Positions 1-7,213 of a stretch of 16,849 bases of DNA are shown here, one piece after another (position 1 is the first letter of the stretch; each line of letters begins with the position of its first letter). The stretch comes from Avichristensenella sp031550455. Its GTDB lineage: Bacteria > Bacillota > Clostridia > Christensenellales > Aristaeellaceae. The notes beneath the pieces were generated by a model that did no database searches, was not told where the DNA came from, and was given only the letters and a program-made list of their open reading frames with translations. Position numbers and translations under genes: made by a program. The stretch lies in contig JAVBOQ010000178.1 in NCBI GenBank assembly GCA_031550455.1, positions 1-16,849 of the forward strand, in the 5' to 3' direction.

Positions 1-120
1 CGCATCGTCGCGGCGGATCTTTTTCCATACGGCGTTGTCGCTCTCCACTCGGCGTAGCGCTGCTACGCCTCGTTCCGGCTCCTAGCCGGATGAAAAAATC
101 TCTCGCCGCTTTGGATGCGT
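1..120. repeat. Palindromic intergenic repeat (MITE/REP-like), may extend past left edge
   Basis: Non-coding stretch with nested dyad symmetry. The outer ends (CGCATC at 1-6 and GATGCG at 114-119, each followed inward by a GCGGCG core and an AT-rich ATC/TTTTTC block) form an imperfect inverted repeat. Inside are a GGCGTAGC/GCTACGCC stem (51-58 and 62-69) and a short CCGG-type stem (75-89). This arrangement is typical of small non-autonomous repeats. Only one copy is in the window, so its dispersed nature is inferred. Confidence 0.5.
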
Positions 121-150
121 TAAGATTTTCCATTGGTATAATCGGCGCCG

Positions 151-194
151 CGCAAAGAAGGGGCTGTCGCGATAGCGACAGCCCCTTCTTTGCG
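151..194 (-). terminator. Strong hairpin terminator of the dpp-like/SDR operon
   Basis: A perfect 20-bp stem (151-170 pairing with 175-194) with a GATA loop lies 20 bases after the stop codon of the last operon gene. Read on the minus strand, the descending arm is U-rich near its end (CTTCTTTGCG). There is no long separate U-tract after the stem, so termination in the opposite direction is also possible. Confidence 0.75.
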
Positions 195-213
195 TAGCGC
201 GCAGGCGGAAACG

Positions 214-993
214 CTAAATTCTCGACGTAAAGCCGCCGTCGATCCTGAAAACCTCGCCAACGATGTAATCGGAAGCCTTGGACGACAGAAAGACGGTTAC
301 GCCGCGCAAATTGCCGGGTTTGCCAAGCGTCATCCGCATCGCGCCGAGCCCCGTGCGCTCGAGGATGCTTTCCAGTTGCGCGGCGACGTCATCGGGAAGG
401 GCCCTGATGGCGGCCGTCTCCATGATGCCCGGTGCGATCGCGTTGACCCAGATGCTATGCTGCGCGCCGGCGATGGACAGCGTTCGCATCAGGCCGATCA
501 CGGCATTCTTTGTCACGGTGTAGGCGAGGGTATTGGAGGCGGTCCGCTCGGCAAGAACGGAGGAAACGATGACGATTTTTCCGCCCGTCCCCTGCCTGAG
601 CATCTGATCGTAAACCAGCGTCGACAGGCGCACGACGGCGTTTTGGTTGGCGTCGACGATGCGCAGGTATTCCTCCCACGAAATGTTTTCAGGTTCTTCG
701 CCGCTGTCCTGCTCGTTTGAATAGCAAACCAGAATATCGATTTTTCCATGCGTGCTTGCGATGCTGCGGACGAGCCCCGGAATCAGCGCAGGCTCCGTCA
801 AATCCGCCTCAATGCCGTCAAAGCTTCTGCCATAGCGCTTGACGGCCGCCTCGACTTCGACCATGGGGCATCTGTCGATGCCGATGATGTCCGCGCCCGC
901 CTCCGCCAGCGCCTCTGTCATTTGCCGTCCGATATCCGTGGCGCAACGGGTAACGATCGCCGTCTTTCCGCTCAAGTCAAACAATGTATGCAT
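214..993 (-). CDS. SDR-family oxidoreductase with eroded NAD(P) loop (SDR-1)
   Basis: Short-chain dehydrogenase/reductase-like protein of 259 residues, the normal length for a classical SDR, presumably cytosolic. The catalytic set is present: N116, S144/S145, and Y158-xxx-K162, followed by the WVNAIAPG block at 182-189 and a C-terminal IDGG. The cofactor loop, normally TGxxxGxG, reads TRCATDIG at 15-22, so the first glycine is Arg and the second Asp; the usual NAG after beta-4 is YSN (91-93). It is a tandem paralogue of the next gene upstream, sharing blocks such as ALAEAGADIIG, WEEY and QGTGGKI. The start is ATG with an AGAGGGG site overlapping the upstream stop, 11 bases away, so translation is probably coupled. 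It is the last gene of the operon. Substrate unknown; it may be a weak or non-canonical NAD(P) binder, or a partner subunit of its paralogue. Confidence 0.88.
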   Translation of the reverse strand: MHTLFDLSGKTAIVTRCATDIGRQMTEALAEAGADIIGIDRCPMVEVEAAVKRYGRSFDGIEADLTEPALIPGLVRSIASTHGKIDILVCYSNEQDSGEEPENISWEEYLRIVDANQNAVVRLSTLVYDQMLRQGTGGKIVIVSSVLAERTASNTLAYTVTKNAVIGLMRTLSIAGAQHSIWVNAIAPGIMETAAIRALPDDVAAQLESILERTGLGAMRMTLGKPGNLRGVTVFLSSKASDYIVGEVFRIDGGFTSRI

Positions 994-1004
994 TTGCGTC
1001 CCCT

Positions 1005-1820
1005 CTATTCAAACGCGTGAATGGCGTCGAATCTGTTGCGATTTTGAATGCCGCCGTCAACACAGATGACCTGACCGGTCAGGAAATCAGACTCGGGAGA
1101 GGCTAAGAAAATCGCGATCCCCTTTAAGTCCTTCGGCAGGCCCATTCTGCGGGTGGGCATATAGTCGGAGCGGTAAATCCGCTCGCCGTCGCTGTCATAA
1201 TCGGTGCTGTCGCCTTCCGCCTTGGAGCCGAAAACGCCCTTGAGCATGTCTGTGACAATCGAGCCGGGGGCCAGCGCGTTGACCCATATGCCGTGATTCA
1301 TCCCCGCGGCGGCGAAGGCCATCGTCATGCCGACGATGCCGCACTTGCTTGTCGTATAGGCGAGCGAGCCGCCGGTGCTCATCAGCGCGAGTATGGACGT
1401 AATGTTGATGATTTTTCCCCCGGTTCCCTGGATAACCATCTGCTTGTAGACCTCAATGGACAGCTTCACCATCGCGTTCAGGTTGATTTCCATGATCGCG
1501 CGGTACTCCTCCCAAGGAATGCGGTCAGGCTCAAACCCGCTGTCCGATATGCCGGCGCAGTTGATGAGGATGTCGATATGCCCCATCCGCGCCATGCTCT
1601 CCGCGACGATCTGGGGTATGCGGTCAAGCTCGCTCAGATTCTGGACGATTCCCAAAAATTTGCGGTCCAGCGCCTCAACCTGACGTTTCGTTTCGTCCAT
1701 TTGCTTGATGTCGACGCCGATGATGTCGGCGCCCGCCTCGGCAAGCGCAATGCCCATTGCCTGCGCGATTCCGCCCGCCGCGCCTGTGACAAGCGCGGTT
1801 TTCCCATGCAAATCAAACAT
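1005..1820 (-). CDS. SDR-family oxidoreductase (SDR-2)
   Basis: Classical short-chain dehydrogenase/reductase, 271 residues, expected to carry out NAD(P)-linked oxidation or reduction of a hydroxyl/keto group in the cytosol. The cofactor loop is TGAAGGIA (12-19), with Ala at the last glycine of TGxxxGxG. NCAG lies at 87-90, the catalytic N at 113, S142 and Y155-xxx-K159. After the substrate loop comes a longer acidic insert (about 199-217, rich in D, S and E), then the C-terminal CVDGG. The nearest style is gluconate 5-dehydrogenase / 3-oxoacyl-ACP reductase-like enzymes, but the substrate cannot be assigned. The start is ATG with a GAGGT site 6 bases upstream. It lies 35 bases after the ABC ATPase gene and 11 bases before its paralogue. 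Confidence 0.92.
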   Translation of the reverse strand: MFDLHGKTALVTGAAGGIAQAMGIALAEAGADIIGVDIKQMDETKRQVEALDRKFLGIVQNLSELDRIPQIVAESMARMGHIDILINCAGISDSGFEPDRIPWEEYRAIMEINLNAMVKLSIEVYKQMVIQGTGGKIINITSILALMSTGGSLAYTTSKCGIVGMTMAFAAAGMNHGIWVNALAPGSIVTDMLKGVFGSKAEGDSTDYDSDGERIYRSDYMPTRRMGLPKDLKGIAIFLASPESDFLTGQVICVDGGIQNRNRFDAIHAFE

Positions 1821-1855
1821 TTACTGACCTCACGTGGCAATGCGCGTCTTTTGCA

Positions 1856-2824
1856 TTACCATTCCTGTGTGATTTTGTGGCAAGCGCAAAAATGAGCGGG
1901 TTCAATTTCGGCGAGGGTCGGACGCTCGTTTGCGCAAATTTCACGCGCGTACGGACAGCGCGTGCGGAAGCAACAGCCGGACGGAGGATCCGTCTGGCTT
2001 GGAACGTCCCCCTCGAGCAGGATGCGGTTGCTGTTGCGGCTCACCTTGGGATCGGGAATGGGCACCGCTGACAGCAAGGCGGCCGTGTACGGGTGGAGCG
2101 GCTTTTTGTACATCGTTCGCGAATCCGTCAGCTCGACGATAGCGCCAAGATACATCACCCCGATGCGGTTTGAGATATGACGCACAACGCTCAGGTTATG
2201 GGCGATGAACAGGTACGTCAGTTCCAGGCGCTGCTGAAGCTCCATCAGCATGTTGATGACCTGCGCCTGAATGGAGACATCCAGCGCAGAAACCGGCTCG
2301 TCGCAGACGATGAACTCCGGCTTGACCGTCAGCGCGCGGGCAATCGAGATCCGCTGCCGCTGGCCGCCGGAAAACTCATGCGGATAGCGGTACATGTGTT
2401 CTTCATTGAGTCCGACGGTGCGGAGCTGCTCGATGATGATCTCATCACGCTCGGCGGGCGAGCTGCCGATCTTCTGAATGACCAGCGGCTCGCCGATGAT
2501 GCCGCGAACCGTCATTTGAGGGTCGAGCGACGAGATGGGATCCTGATAAATGATCTGCATATGCCTGCGGTACTCACGCATATTCTTGCCGGTAATGTCT
2601 TCGCCCTTGAAGAAGATCCTGCCGCTCGTCGGCTCGGTCAGGCGCAGTATGGTGCGGCCGACCGTGGTTTTTCCGCAGCCGGACTCCCCGACAAGGCCGA
2701 GCGTCTCGCCCTTGCTGATTTGAAAACTGACCCCGTTCACCGCCTGGACGAACCGCTTGCCCTGTCCCTTTCCAACCCGGAAGTGCTTTGTCAGGTCCCG
2801 CGCTTCAACAAGAGGTGTGTTCAT
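1856..2824 (-). CDS. Dipeptide/oligopeptide-type ABC transporter ATPase (DppF/OppF-like)
   Basis: ATP-hydrolysing subunit of a peptide/nickel/opine-type importer, 322 residues from the chosen start. Visible motifs: Walker A GESGCGKT (46-53), Q-loop Q94 in YQDP, signature FSGGQRQR (151-158), Walker B FIVCDEP (171-177) and switch His209. The C-terminal oligo_HPY region has the family cysteines C284/C285, C290, C297 and C313/C315. An in-frame ATG at 2854 would add ten residues and overlap the upstream ATPase gene, but it has no ribosome binding site. The ATG at 2824 has a GAGGAGG site 8 bases upstream and leaves a 13-base gap, so it is preferred. It should form a heterodimer with the adjacent DppD-like ATPase. 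The transported substrate need not be a peptide; the operon context suggests a small catabolic substrate. Confidence 0.93.
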   Translation of the reverse strand: MNTPLVEARDLTKHFRVGKGQGKRFVQAVNGVSFQISKGETLGLVGESGCGKTTVGRTILRLTEPTSGRIFFKGEDITGKNMREYRRHMQIIYQDPISSLDPQMTVRGIIGEPLVIQKIGSSPAERDEIIIEQLRTVGLNEEHMYRYPHEFSGGQRQRISIARALTVKPEFIVCDEPVSALDVSIQAQVINMLMELQQRLELTYLFIAHNLSVVRHISNRIGVMYLGAIVELTDSRTMYKKPLHPYTAALLSAVPIPDPKVSRNSNRILLEGDVPSQTDPPSGCCFRTRCPYAREICANERPTLAEIEPAHFCACHKITQEW

Positions 2825-2837
2825 GCTGCCCGCCTCC

Positions 2838-3887
2838 TCATCCCCTTGATTCATTGCATAGCCAGCAGGCCGAAAAATGGCCGGCGGAAACCTCGGCGAG
2901 CGGCGGCAAGTTCGCTTTGCATTTGTCCCGGCGATCGCGGCACCGGTCGTAAAACGCGCAGCCCGCCGGAAGATTGATCATATCGACCGGCTGACCGTCA
3001 ATCGGGATCAACGGCTTTCTGTCGTCATCGTCCAGGCGCGGCAGGCAGCGTATCAGCCCGATTGTGTACGGATGCGCGGCGCTGTAGAATATATCGTCTA
3101 TCGTACCCTTTTCCACAATGCGGCCGCCATACATGACGATCACATTGTCGCAAACATCGGAGACGATGCCAAGGTCATGCGTGATGAGGATGATGGCGGA
3201 TTTGGTTTTTGTCCGCAGTTCCTTGATGATGTCCATGATCTGCGCCTGGATGGTGACGTCCAGGGCGGAAGTCGGCTCATCCGCGATCAGCACATCAGGC
3301 GAGCAGGCAAGCCCCATCGCGATCATAACCCGCTGACGCATGCCGCCCGAGAACTCATGGGGGTATTGGCTCATCCGTTGTTCGGGGTTGTTGATGCCAA
3401 CCATGCGCAGCATCTCGACAGCGCGCTTTCTGGCTTCCTCTTTGGTCAAATCGGTATGCAGCAGGATCGACTCGGTAATCTGCCAGCCGACGTTGAACAC
3501 AGGGTTCAGGGAGGTCATCGGGTCCTGAAAAATCATTGCGATGTCCTTGCCGCGGATGTCGCGCACTTCTTTTTTGGACATTTTCATGATGTCTCTGCCG
3601 TTGAAATGCATCGTTCCGCCGACGACGCGGCCGGGGTGCGGCGTGAGCCGCATCAGCGCGTTGACGCTTACGCTTTTCCCGCTGCCCGACTCGCCAACGA
3701 TGCCGAGAACCTCCCCGCGGCGCAGTTCGTATGAAATGCCGGCAACAGCCTTTACCTGACCAGCCGGTGTGAAAAAGGTGACACACAGGTCTTCAACCTT
3801 GATCAGGATGTCCCCTTTTTCAGCCGCGCCGGAGACGCCGGCTTCCTTTTCCTGCCACGGATTGGTATCGCCGCAGTTACATTTCAC
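2838..3887 (-). CDS. Dipeptide/oligopeptide-type ABC transporter ATPase (DppD/OppD-like)
   Basis: Second ATPase of the importer, 349 residues from the chosen start. Motifs: Walker A GESGSGKS (65-72), Q121, signature FSGGMRQR (179-186), Walker B VLIADEP (199-205) and His237. The C-terminal oligo_HPY segment carries C310, C316, C323 and C341; the equivalent cysteines are reported to bind a metal or Fe-S cluster in some relatives. The N-terminus has about 24 residues ahead of the ATPase fold, including a CNC pair, which is unusual. The start chosen is GTG at 3887, with AGGGAAGGTGA just upstream. A TTG at 3920 is possible but lacks a binding site. The gene follows the decarboxylase-fold gene by 42 bases and precedes its ATPase partner by 13 bases. 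Confidence 0.93.
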   Translation of the reverse strand: MKCNCGDTNPWQEKEAGVSGAAEKGDILIKVEDLCVTFFTPAGQVKAVAGISYELRRGEVLGIVGESGSGKSVSVNALMRLTPHPGRVVGGTMHFNGRDIMKMSKKEVRDIRGKDIAMIFQDPMTSLNPVFNVGWQITESILLHTDLTKEEARKRAVEMLRMVGINNPEQRMSQYPHEFSGGMRQRVMIAMGLACSPDVLIADEPTSALDVTIQAQIMDIIKELRTKTKSAIILITHDLGIVSDVCDNVIVMYGGRIVEKGTIDDIFYSAAHPYTIGLIRCLPRLDDDDRKPLIPIDGQPVDMINLPAGCAFYDRCRDRRDKCKANLPPLAEVSAGHFSACWLCNESRG

Positions 3888-3929
3888 GATGTCACCTTCC
3901 CTATCAACCCGCAAGGGCAATTGCGGCGC

Positions 3930-4736
3930 TTATGGCAGCTCCCTGGTATCCATCGGCATCAGGTTCAAAACGCTCTTGTTCATGGACGCGCCGATGTAGC
4001 GTACGATCGGCAGATCGGCCAGCGCGGAGATGATGTGCGCCTGCGTCGGATGCTGCTCAAACGCCAGCTTGGTCCACTGTATTTTGCCCTCGCCAAACCA
4101 AAGCTTGGAAACCGTAGACCTCTGCGGATAGCAGGTCGCGTGGGAAACGGCCGCGCCGTCTTTGCCCGCGCAGTTGGGTATGTACCGCCAGCCAAAGGCG
4201 TAGAAATCCTTATAAGCGTTGCGCGCGTCCGTTTCAGCGGCGGTTGCCTCGCGGACGCCCCGGATCTCCATGTCGAGGAAGGTGCGCCCGTAGTAACTGA
4301 CATTGGTGGAATAAACACCGTTCAGCATACGGAGTTCCTCAATGTTGCCGAACACTTTGGGCATACCGTTGCCTTCGCGGCCTCCAAGGATCGGTTCTGT
4401 TTTATCCTCCCATATGACAAGCGAATAAGCGCCGACAAGCCCCTCGTTGTTTCCGATGTATTTGACCGGCACGGACACATCGACAAGATTGTAGTAGCCG
4501 CCGCCCATCCAGTTGATCTGACGGCTGCCGACGAAGGATATGATGAGGTAGGGCACGGTGATTTCAAAGCCCTCGGGTACATACCGGCTCAGGGCCTCGC
4601 GGTCGGTTTCATAGGTCACGGACACGCCGGTACAGTCGCCGTATTCTAGCATCGGGCGCGGGGCGTTTGGATCGCGGCCTTCCCCGCCGAAATGGGCTGG
4701 CATGGTATACTTGTTTGTCGGGTGAAACTTGAACAT
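3930..4736 (-). CDS. Acetoacetate decarboxylase-superfamily protein
   Basis: Protein of 268 residues with the acetoacetate decarboxylase (ADC) fold signature. The block GGREGNGMPKVFGN (118-131) matches the ADC GRE...PKK region, so K127 is the likely Schiff-base lysine (Lys115 in the clostridial enzyme). Against the clostridial ADC recalled from memory, Arg29 falls on C35, Glu76 on L84 and Lys116 on V128. The enzyme therefore probably does imine chemistry other than plain acetoacetate decarboxylation; ADC relatives with aldolase, dehydratase or cyclase activity are known. No signal peptide or membrane segment is seen, so it is cytosolic. The start is ATG with GGAAGGG 7 bases upstream. It sits between the permease and ATPase genes of the importer, implying that it acts on the imported compound or a close product. 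Family call is firm; the reaction is unknown. Confidence 0.88.
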   Translation of the reverse strand: MFKFHPTNKYTMPAHFGGEGRDPNAPRPMLEYGDCTGVSVTYETDREALSRYVPEGFEITVPYLIISFVGSRQINWMGGGYYNLVDVSVPVKYIGNNEGLVGAYSLVIWEDKTEPILGGREGNGMPKVFGNIEELRMLNGVYSTNVSYYGRTFLDMEIRGVREATAAETDARNAYKDFYAFGWRYIPNCAGKDGAAVSHATCYPQRSTVSKLWFGEGKIQWTKLAFEQHPTQAHIISALADLPIVRYIGASMNKSVLNLMPMDTRELP

Positions 4737-4812
4737 CTTATAACCCTTCCTTTGTCACGATTTTGGTCTATACAACATCCGGCGCCCGCGCAAAACCGGC
4801 CGGACGCATTGC

Positions 4813-5709
4813 TTACGCCTTTTCGCCTTTCAGCCTGGGGTCAAAGGCGTCGCGGACGCCGTCACCCAGAATGTTGGCCGCGGTTACTGTCAGCGTGATG
4901 GCGATGCCGGGTATCAGCACAAGATGCGGGTAGTATCGCATATACTGCAGGCCGTCAAGCAGCATCGAGCCCCATTCGGGCGCGGGCGCGGGCACGCCCA
5001 GCCCCAGAAACCCGAGCATTGTTCCCAGCAGGATGTTGCCGGAAACGGCGATCGCGGCCTGCACCAGAATTGTTCCCATGACGTTTGGGATGACATGGGT
5101 CACAATGATGTGAAAATCGTTCGCACCCATCGCCTTTGACACTTCGACATACTCAAGCCCCGCCACAGCCAGCGCGGCGGAGCGGATAAGCCGAGTGAAG
5201 CCCGCCACCTGGCCGATCGTAATCGCGACCAGCATCTGCCACATGCCGCCCCCAAATCCGGCGACAACCACGAGGGTGATCAGTATGCCGGGAACCGACG
5301 ACACCACTTCGAACAGCCGCATCATGACGGTGTCAAACATGCCACCAAAGTATCCGGTGGACGCGCCCAGGATCGCCCCGACGATCGACGAAAAAATCGC
5401 GGAGGCAAAACCAAGAATCAGGGTAATCCGTAAACCAAACGCCAGCCGGACAAGAATATCCCGTCCAAACGGGTCGGTGCCCAGGACATGCCCTTCGGTT
5501 CCCACCGGCCGGTTTTTCAACATAAGGTTGGTGTCGATCGCCGCGTTCACGTCGAAAAACACGCCGGCGAACAACGCGATGAGCAGAAGCAGCAGCAAAA
5601 AGACCATGGCAACCATCGCGAGTTTATTCTTTCGCAACCGCTTCCACACGGCTTGCCAGTTGCCCTGGCGCTTCTTTTTCATGCTTTTCGAATCCGACGG
5701 TTTGTCCAT
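4813..5709 (-). CDS. ABC transporter permease (DppC/OppC-like)
   Basis: Inner-membrane subunit of a dipeptide/oligopeptide/nickel-type importer, 298 residues, normal for the family. A basic N-terminal segment (KRLRKNK) precedes the first membrane helix (about 31-52), followed by the OppC signature HVLGTDPFGRDIL (74-86). A membrane domain with several helices follows, with the EAA coupling loop at about 187-211 (EYVEVSKAMGANDF then HVIPN), which contacts the ATPases. The end has the usual GDGVRDAFDPRLKG. The start is ATG with GGAGGT 6 bases upstream, 13 bases after the other permease gene. The gene downstream encodes the ADC-like enzyme after a 76-base spacer in which nothing distinctive was seen. 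The substrate cannot be read from the permease. Confidence 0.94.
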   Translation of the reverse strand: MDKPSDSKSMKKKRQGNWQAVWKRLRKNKLAMVAMVFLLLLLLIALFAGVFFDVNAAIDTNLMLKNRPVGTEGHVLGTDPFGRDILVRLAFGLRITLILGFASAIFSSIVGAILGASTGYFGGMFDTVMMRLFEVVSSVPGILITLVVVAGFGGGMWQMLVAITIGQVAGFTRLIRSAALAVAGLEYVEVSKAMGANDFHIIVTHVIPNVMGTILVQAAIAVSGNILLGTMLGFLGLGVPAPAPEWGSMLLDGLQYMRYYPHLVLIPGIAITLTVTAANILGDGVRDAFDPRLKGEKA

Positions 5710-5722
5710 AGTACGACCTCCA

Positions 5723-6652
5723 TCAAAGCTTGTATCTTGCTTTTATTCTGGGATCAATAAAAGCATATACAAAGTCAACCAACAGCATCATCAGGATAAA
5801 GATCGACGCCAGGACGATCGTGCAGGCCATGATCTGGGGAACATCCTTGGATAAAAGCGCTCTGAGCGCCATACGCCCAAGGCCGTTTATGGCAAACACA
5901 TTTTCAATGACGACCGAGCCGCCCAGCAGCGCGCCAAGGTTTATGCCGGTGATGGTGATGATGACAAGCGACGCGTTCTTGAGCGCGTGTATGAAAACAA
6001 CCCGCTTTTCCGAAGCGCCTTTGGCGTTCGCGGTTCGTACGTAATCGGAACGGATGACATTGAGCATCGCGCCTCTCGTGTACCGCATAAACCCACCCGA
6101 ATAGGGTATGCCCAGCGCAACCGCGGGCAGAAAATAGGACGCGAAGGTTCCGTCCCAGAAGGTGGGAAGCCAATCCACGCGAAGCCCCACATACAGCATC
6201 AGCATAACTGCGAACCAAAACACCGGTACGGACATGAACAGGATGGACATCGCCGTAAGCGCTCTGTCGACGATGGTGTTGTGTTTGATCGCGGCGATGA
6301 TCCCGAGCGGCACCCCAATCAAAATCGCAAGCCCCAGCCCGCTGAAAGCCAGGATCATTGTCGCCGGCCACCGCGTGAGGATATCCTGCATCACGGACTG
6401 CCCGGTAATATAGGATTTGCCCAGATCACCGTGCAGCAGACCCTTGATGTAGTTGAAGTACATCTCGAAAACATTGCCGGTGTATCCCAATTGTTCGTTC
6501 TTTTTCTGGATGTCTTCGTTTGTGGCATACGGGCCAAGGAGCATACGCGCCGGGCTTGTAGGCGTCGCCTTGATGAGCCCAAATATCAGGAAAATAACCG
6601 CCAACAGCGTAGGAACCAGCATGACAATTCTTCGCAGCGCGTACTTTAGCAT
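5723..6652 (-). CDS. ABC transporter permease (DppB/OppB-like)
   Basis: First gene of the operon and the partner membrane subunit of the importer, 309 residues from the preferred start. It has an N-terminal helix (about 9-28), the conserved extracytoplasmic GDLGKSY segment (75-81), further membrane helices, an EAA loop at about 203-227 (DYVRTANAKGASEKRVV then HALKNA) and a C-terminal helix ending FIDPRIK. A GTG at 6661 would add three residues but lacks a binding site; the ATG at 6652 has AGGTGA five bases before it and is preferred. The 5' leader from the promoter at 6730-6758 is about 70 bases. Complete operons of this type often begin with a substrate-binding lipoprotein gene; here none precedes the permease. 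Confidence 0.94.
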   Translation of the reverse strand: MLKYALRRIVMLVPTLLAVIFLIFGLIKATPTSPARMLLGPYATNEDIQKKNEQLGYTGNVFEMYFNYIKGLLHGDLGKSYITGQSVMQDILTRWPATMILAFSGLGLAILIGVPLGIIAAIKHNTIVDRALTAMSILFMSVPVFWFAVMLMLYVGLRVDWLPTFWDGTFASYFLPAVALGIPYSGGFMRYTRGAMLNVIRSDYVRTANAKGASEKRVVFIHALKNASLVIITITGINLGALLGGSVVIENVFAINGLGRMALRALLSKDVPQIMACTIVLASIFILMMLLVDFVYAFIDPRIKARYKL

Positions 6653-6729
6653 ATTCTTCACCTATCTGTAGTCAATCGCAAATCGCGTCCGCCGCTGAAA
6701 AGGCGTTTCCAGCGCCATGTTCTGGCAAC

Positions 6730-6758
6730 ATCGTACCACATAGAACAAAATTTTTCAA
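6730..6758 (-). promoter_or_regulatory. Sigma-A-type promoter of the transporter/SDR operon
   Basis: On the minus strand a TTGAAA -35 (6753-6758) and a TACGAT -10 (6730-6735) are separated by exactly 17 bases in AT-rich DNA. This places transcription start near 6722, about 70 bases ahead of the first permease gene. It is the only good promoter match seen upstream of that gene. Confidence 0.7.
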
Positions 6759-7011
6759 CAATTTATCACCTACCCGACGAAAAAAAGAAATGCTTCCTGA
6801 TGAGGCGGAAAAACGTGCTTTTTGCCGGGATTTCTTGCCTTTTGGCACGTTTCGCGTGCGGAGGCGCACTGTTTTGGGGTGGGCGGCGCTTTTCTACACC
6901 TGAAGAATGGAAAAGTTTTTCCCGCGTACGGTCTGATTGGACGCTCTGTCGCGCCGGCAAGCGAAGAAAAGGACGCGTATGAGTCAACGGACATTTATTC
7001 CGGCGGTCGGA

Positions 7012-7040
7012 TTGACTGTGGTTCTTCTTTCGACTATAAT
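7012..7040 (+). promoter_or_regulatory. Sigma-A-type promoter of the aldehyde dehydrogenase gene
   Basis: A TTGACT -35 (7012-7017) and a perfect TATAAT -10 (7035-7040) lie 17 bases apart. Transcription would start near 7047, leaving a leader of about 165 bases that begins with a GCGCGG/CCGCGC inverted repeat (7050-7055 and 7079-7084). Confidence 0.75.
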
Positions 7041-7213
7041 CAGGGAAAAGCGCGGGCGGCGTGTTTCGCAAGAGCGTTCCGCGCATCTCCTTCCCTGCAA
7101 CACTTTGTCACGCACGGTTGTGGATTTGTTCGCATTGGAACGCATGCCTTTGGATGGGACGTATTGTCTGATATTCATTTTTTCCAATTCTGAATAAGCA
7201 AGGAGGAGTTCAC

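Larger units (their letters stand above)
6662..7213. other. Divergent intergenic control region
   Basis: This 552-bp stretch separates the minus-strand transporter operon from the plus-strand aldehyde dehydrogenase and contains no convincing gene; the open frames in it lack ribosome binding sites and family features. It holds a promoter facing each way (6730-6758 and 7012-7040). Between them are dyads that could be operators: AAACGTGC/GCACGTTT (6811-6818 and 6845-6852), GTGCG/CGCAC (6856-6860 and 6865-6869), and the palindrome GGAAAA-GT-TTTTCC (6909-6922). No regulator gene is adjacent. Confidence 0.6.

Noticed and set aside
137..142. TATAAT hexamer on the plus strand
   Set aside because: No -35 element at a suitable distance and only a terminator hairpin downstream.
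190..720. Plus-strand open frame opposite SDR-1
   Set aside because: Antisense to a clear SDR gene, begins inside the terminator hairpin, and shows no family features.
2825..2854. Overlapping upstream ATG for the DppF-like ATPase
   Set aside because: No ribosome binding site, whereas the ATG at 2824 has GAGGAGG at proper spacing.
6822..7193. Possible small genes in the divergent control region (for example 6822-7193 and 6937-7197, plus strand)
   Set aside because: No ribosome binding site, no family features, and they run through a near-perfect promoter at 7012-7040.
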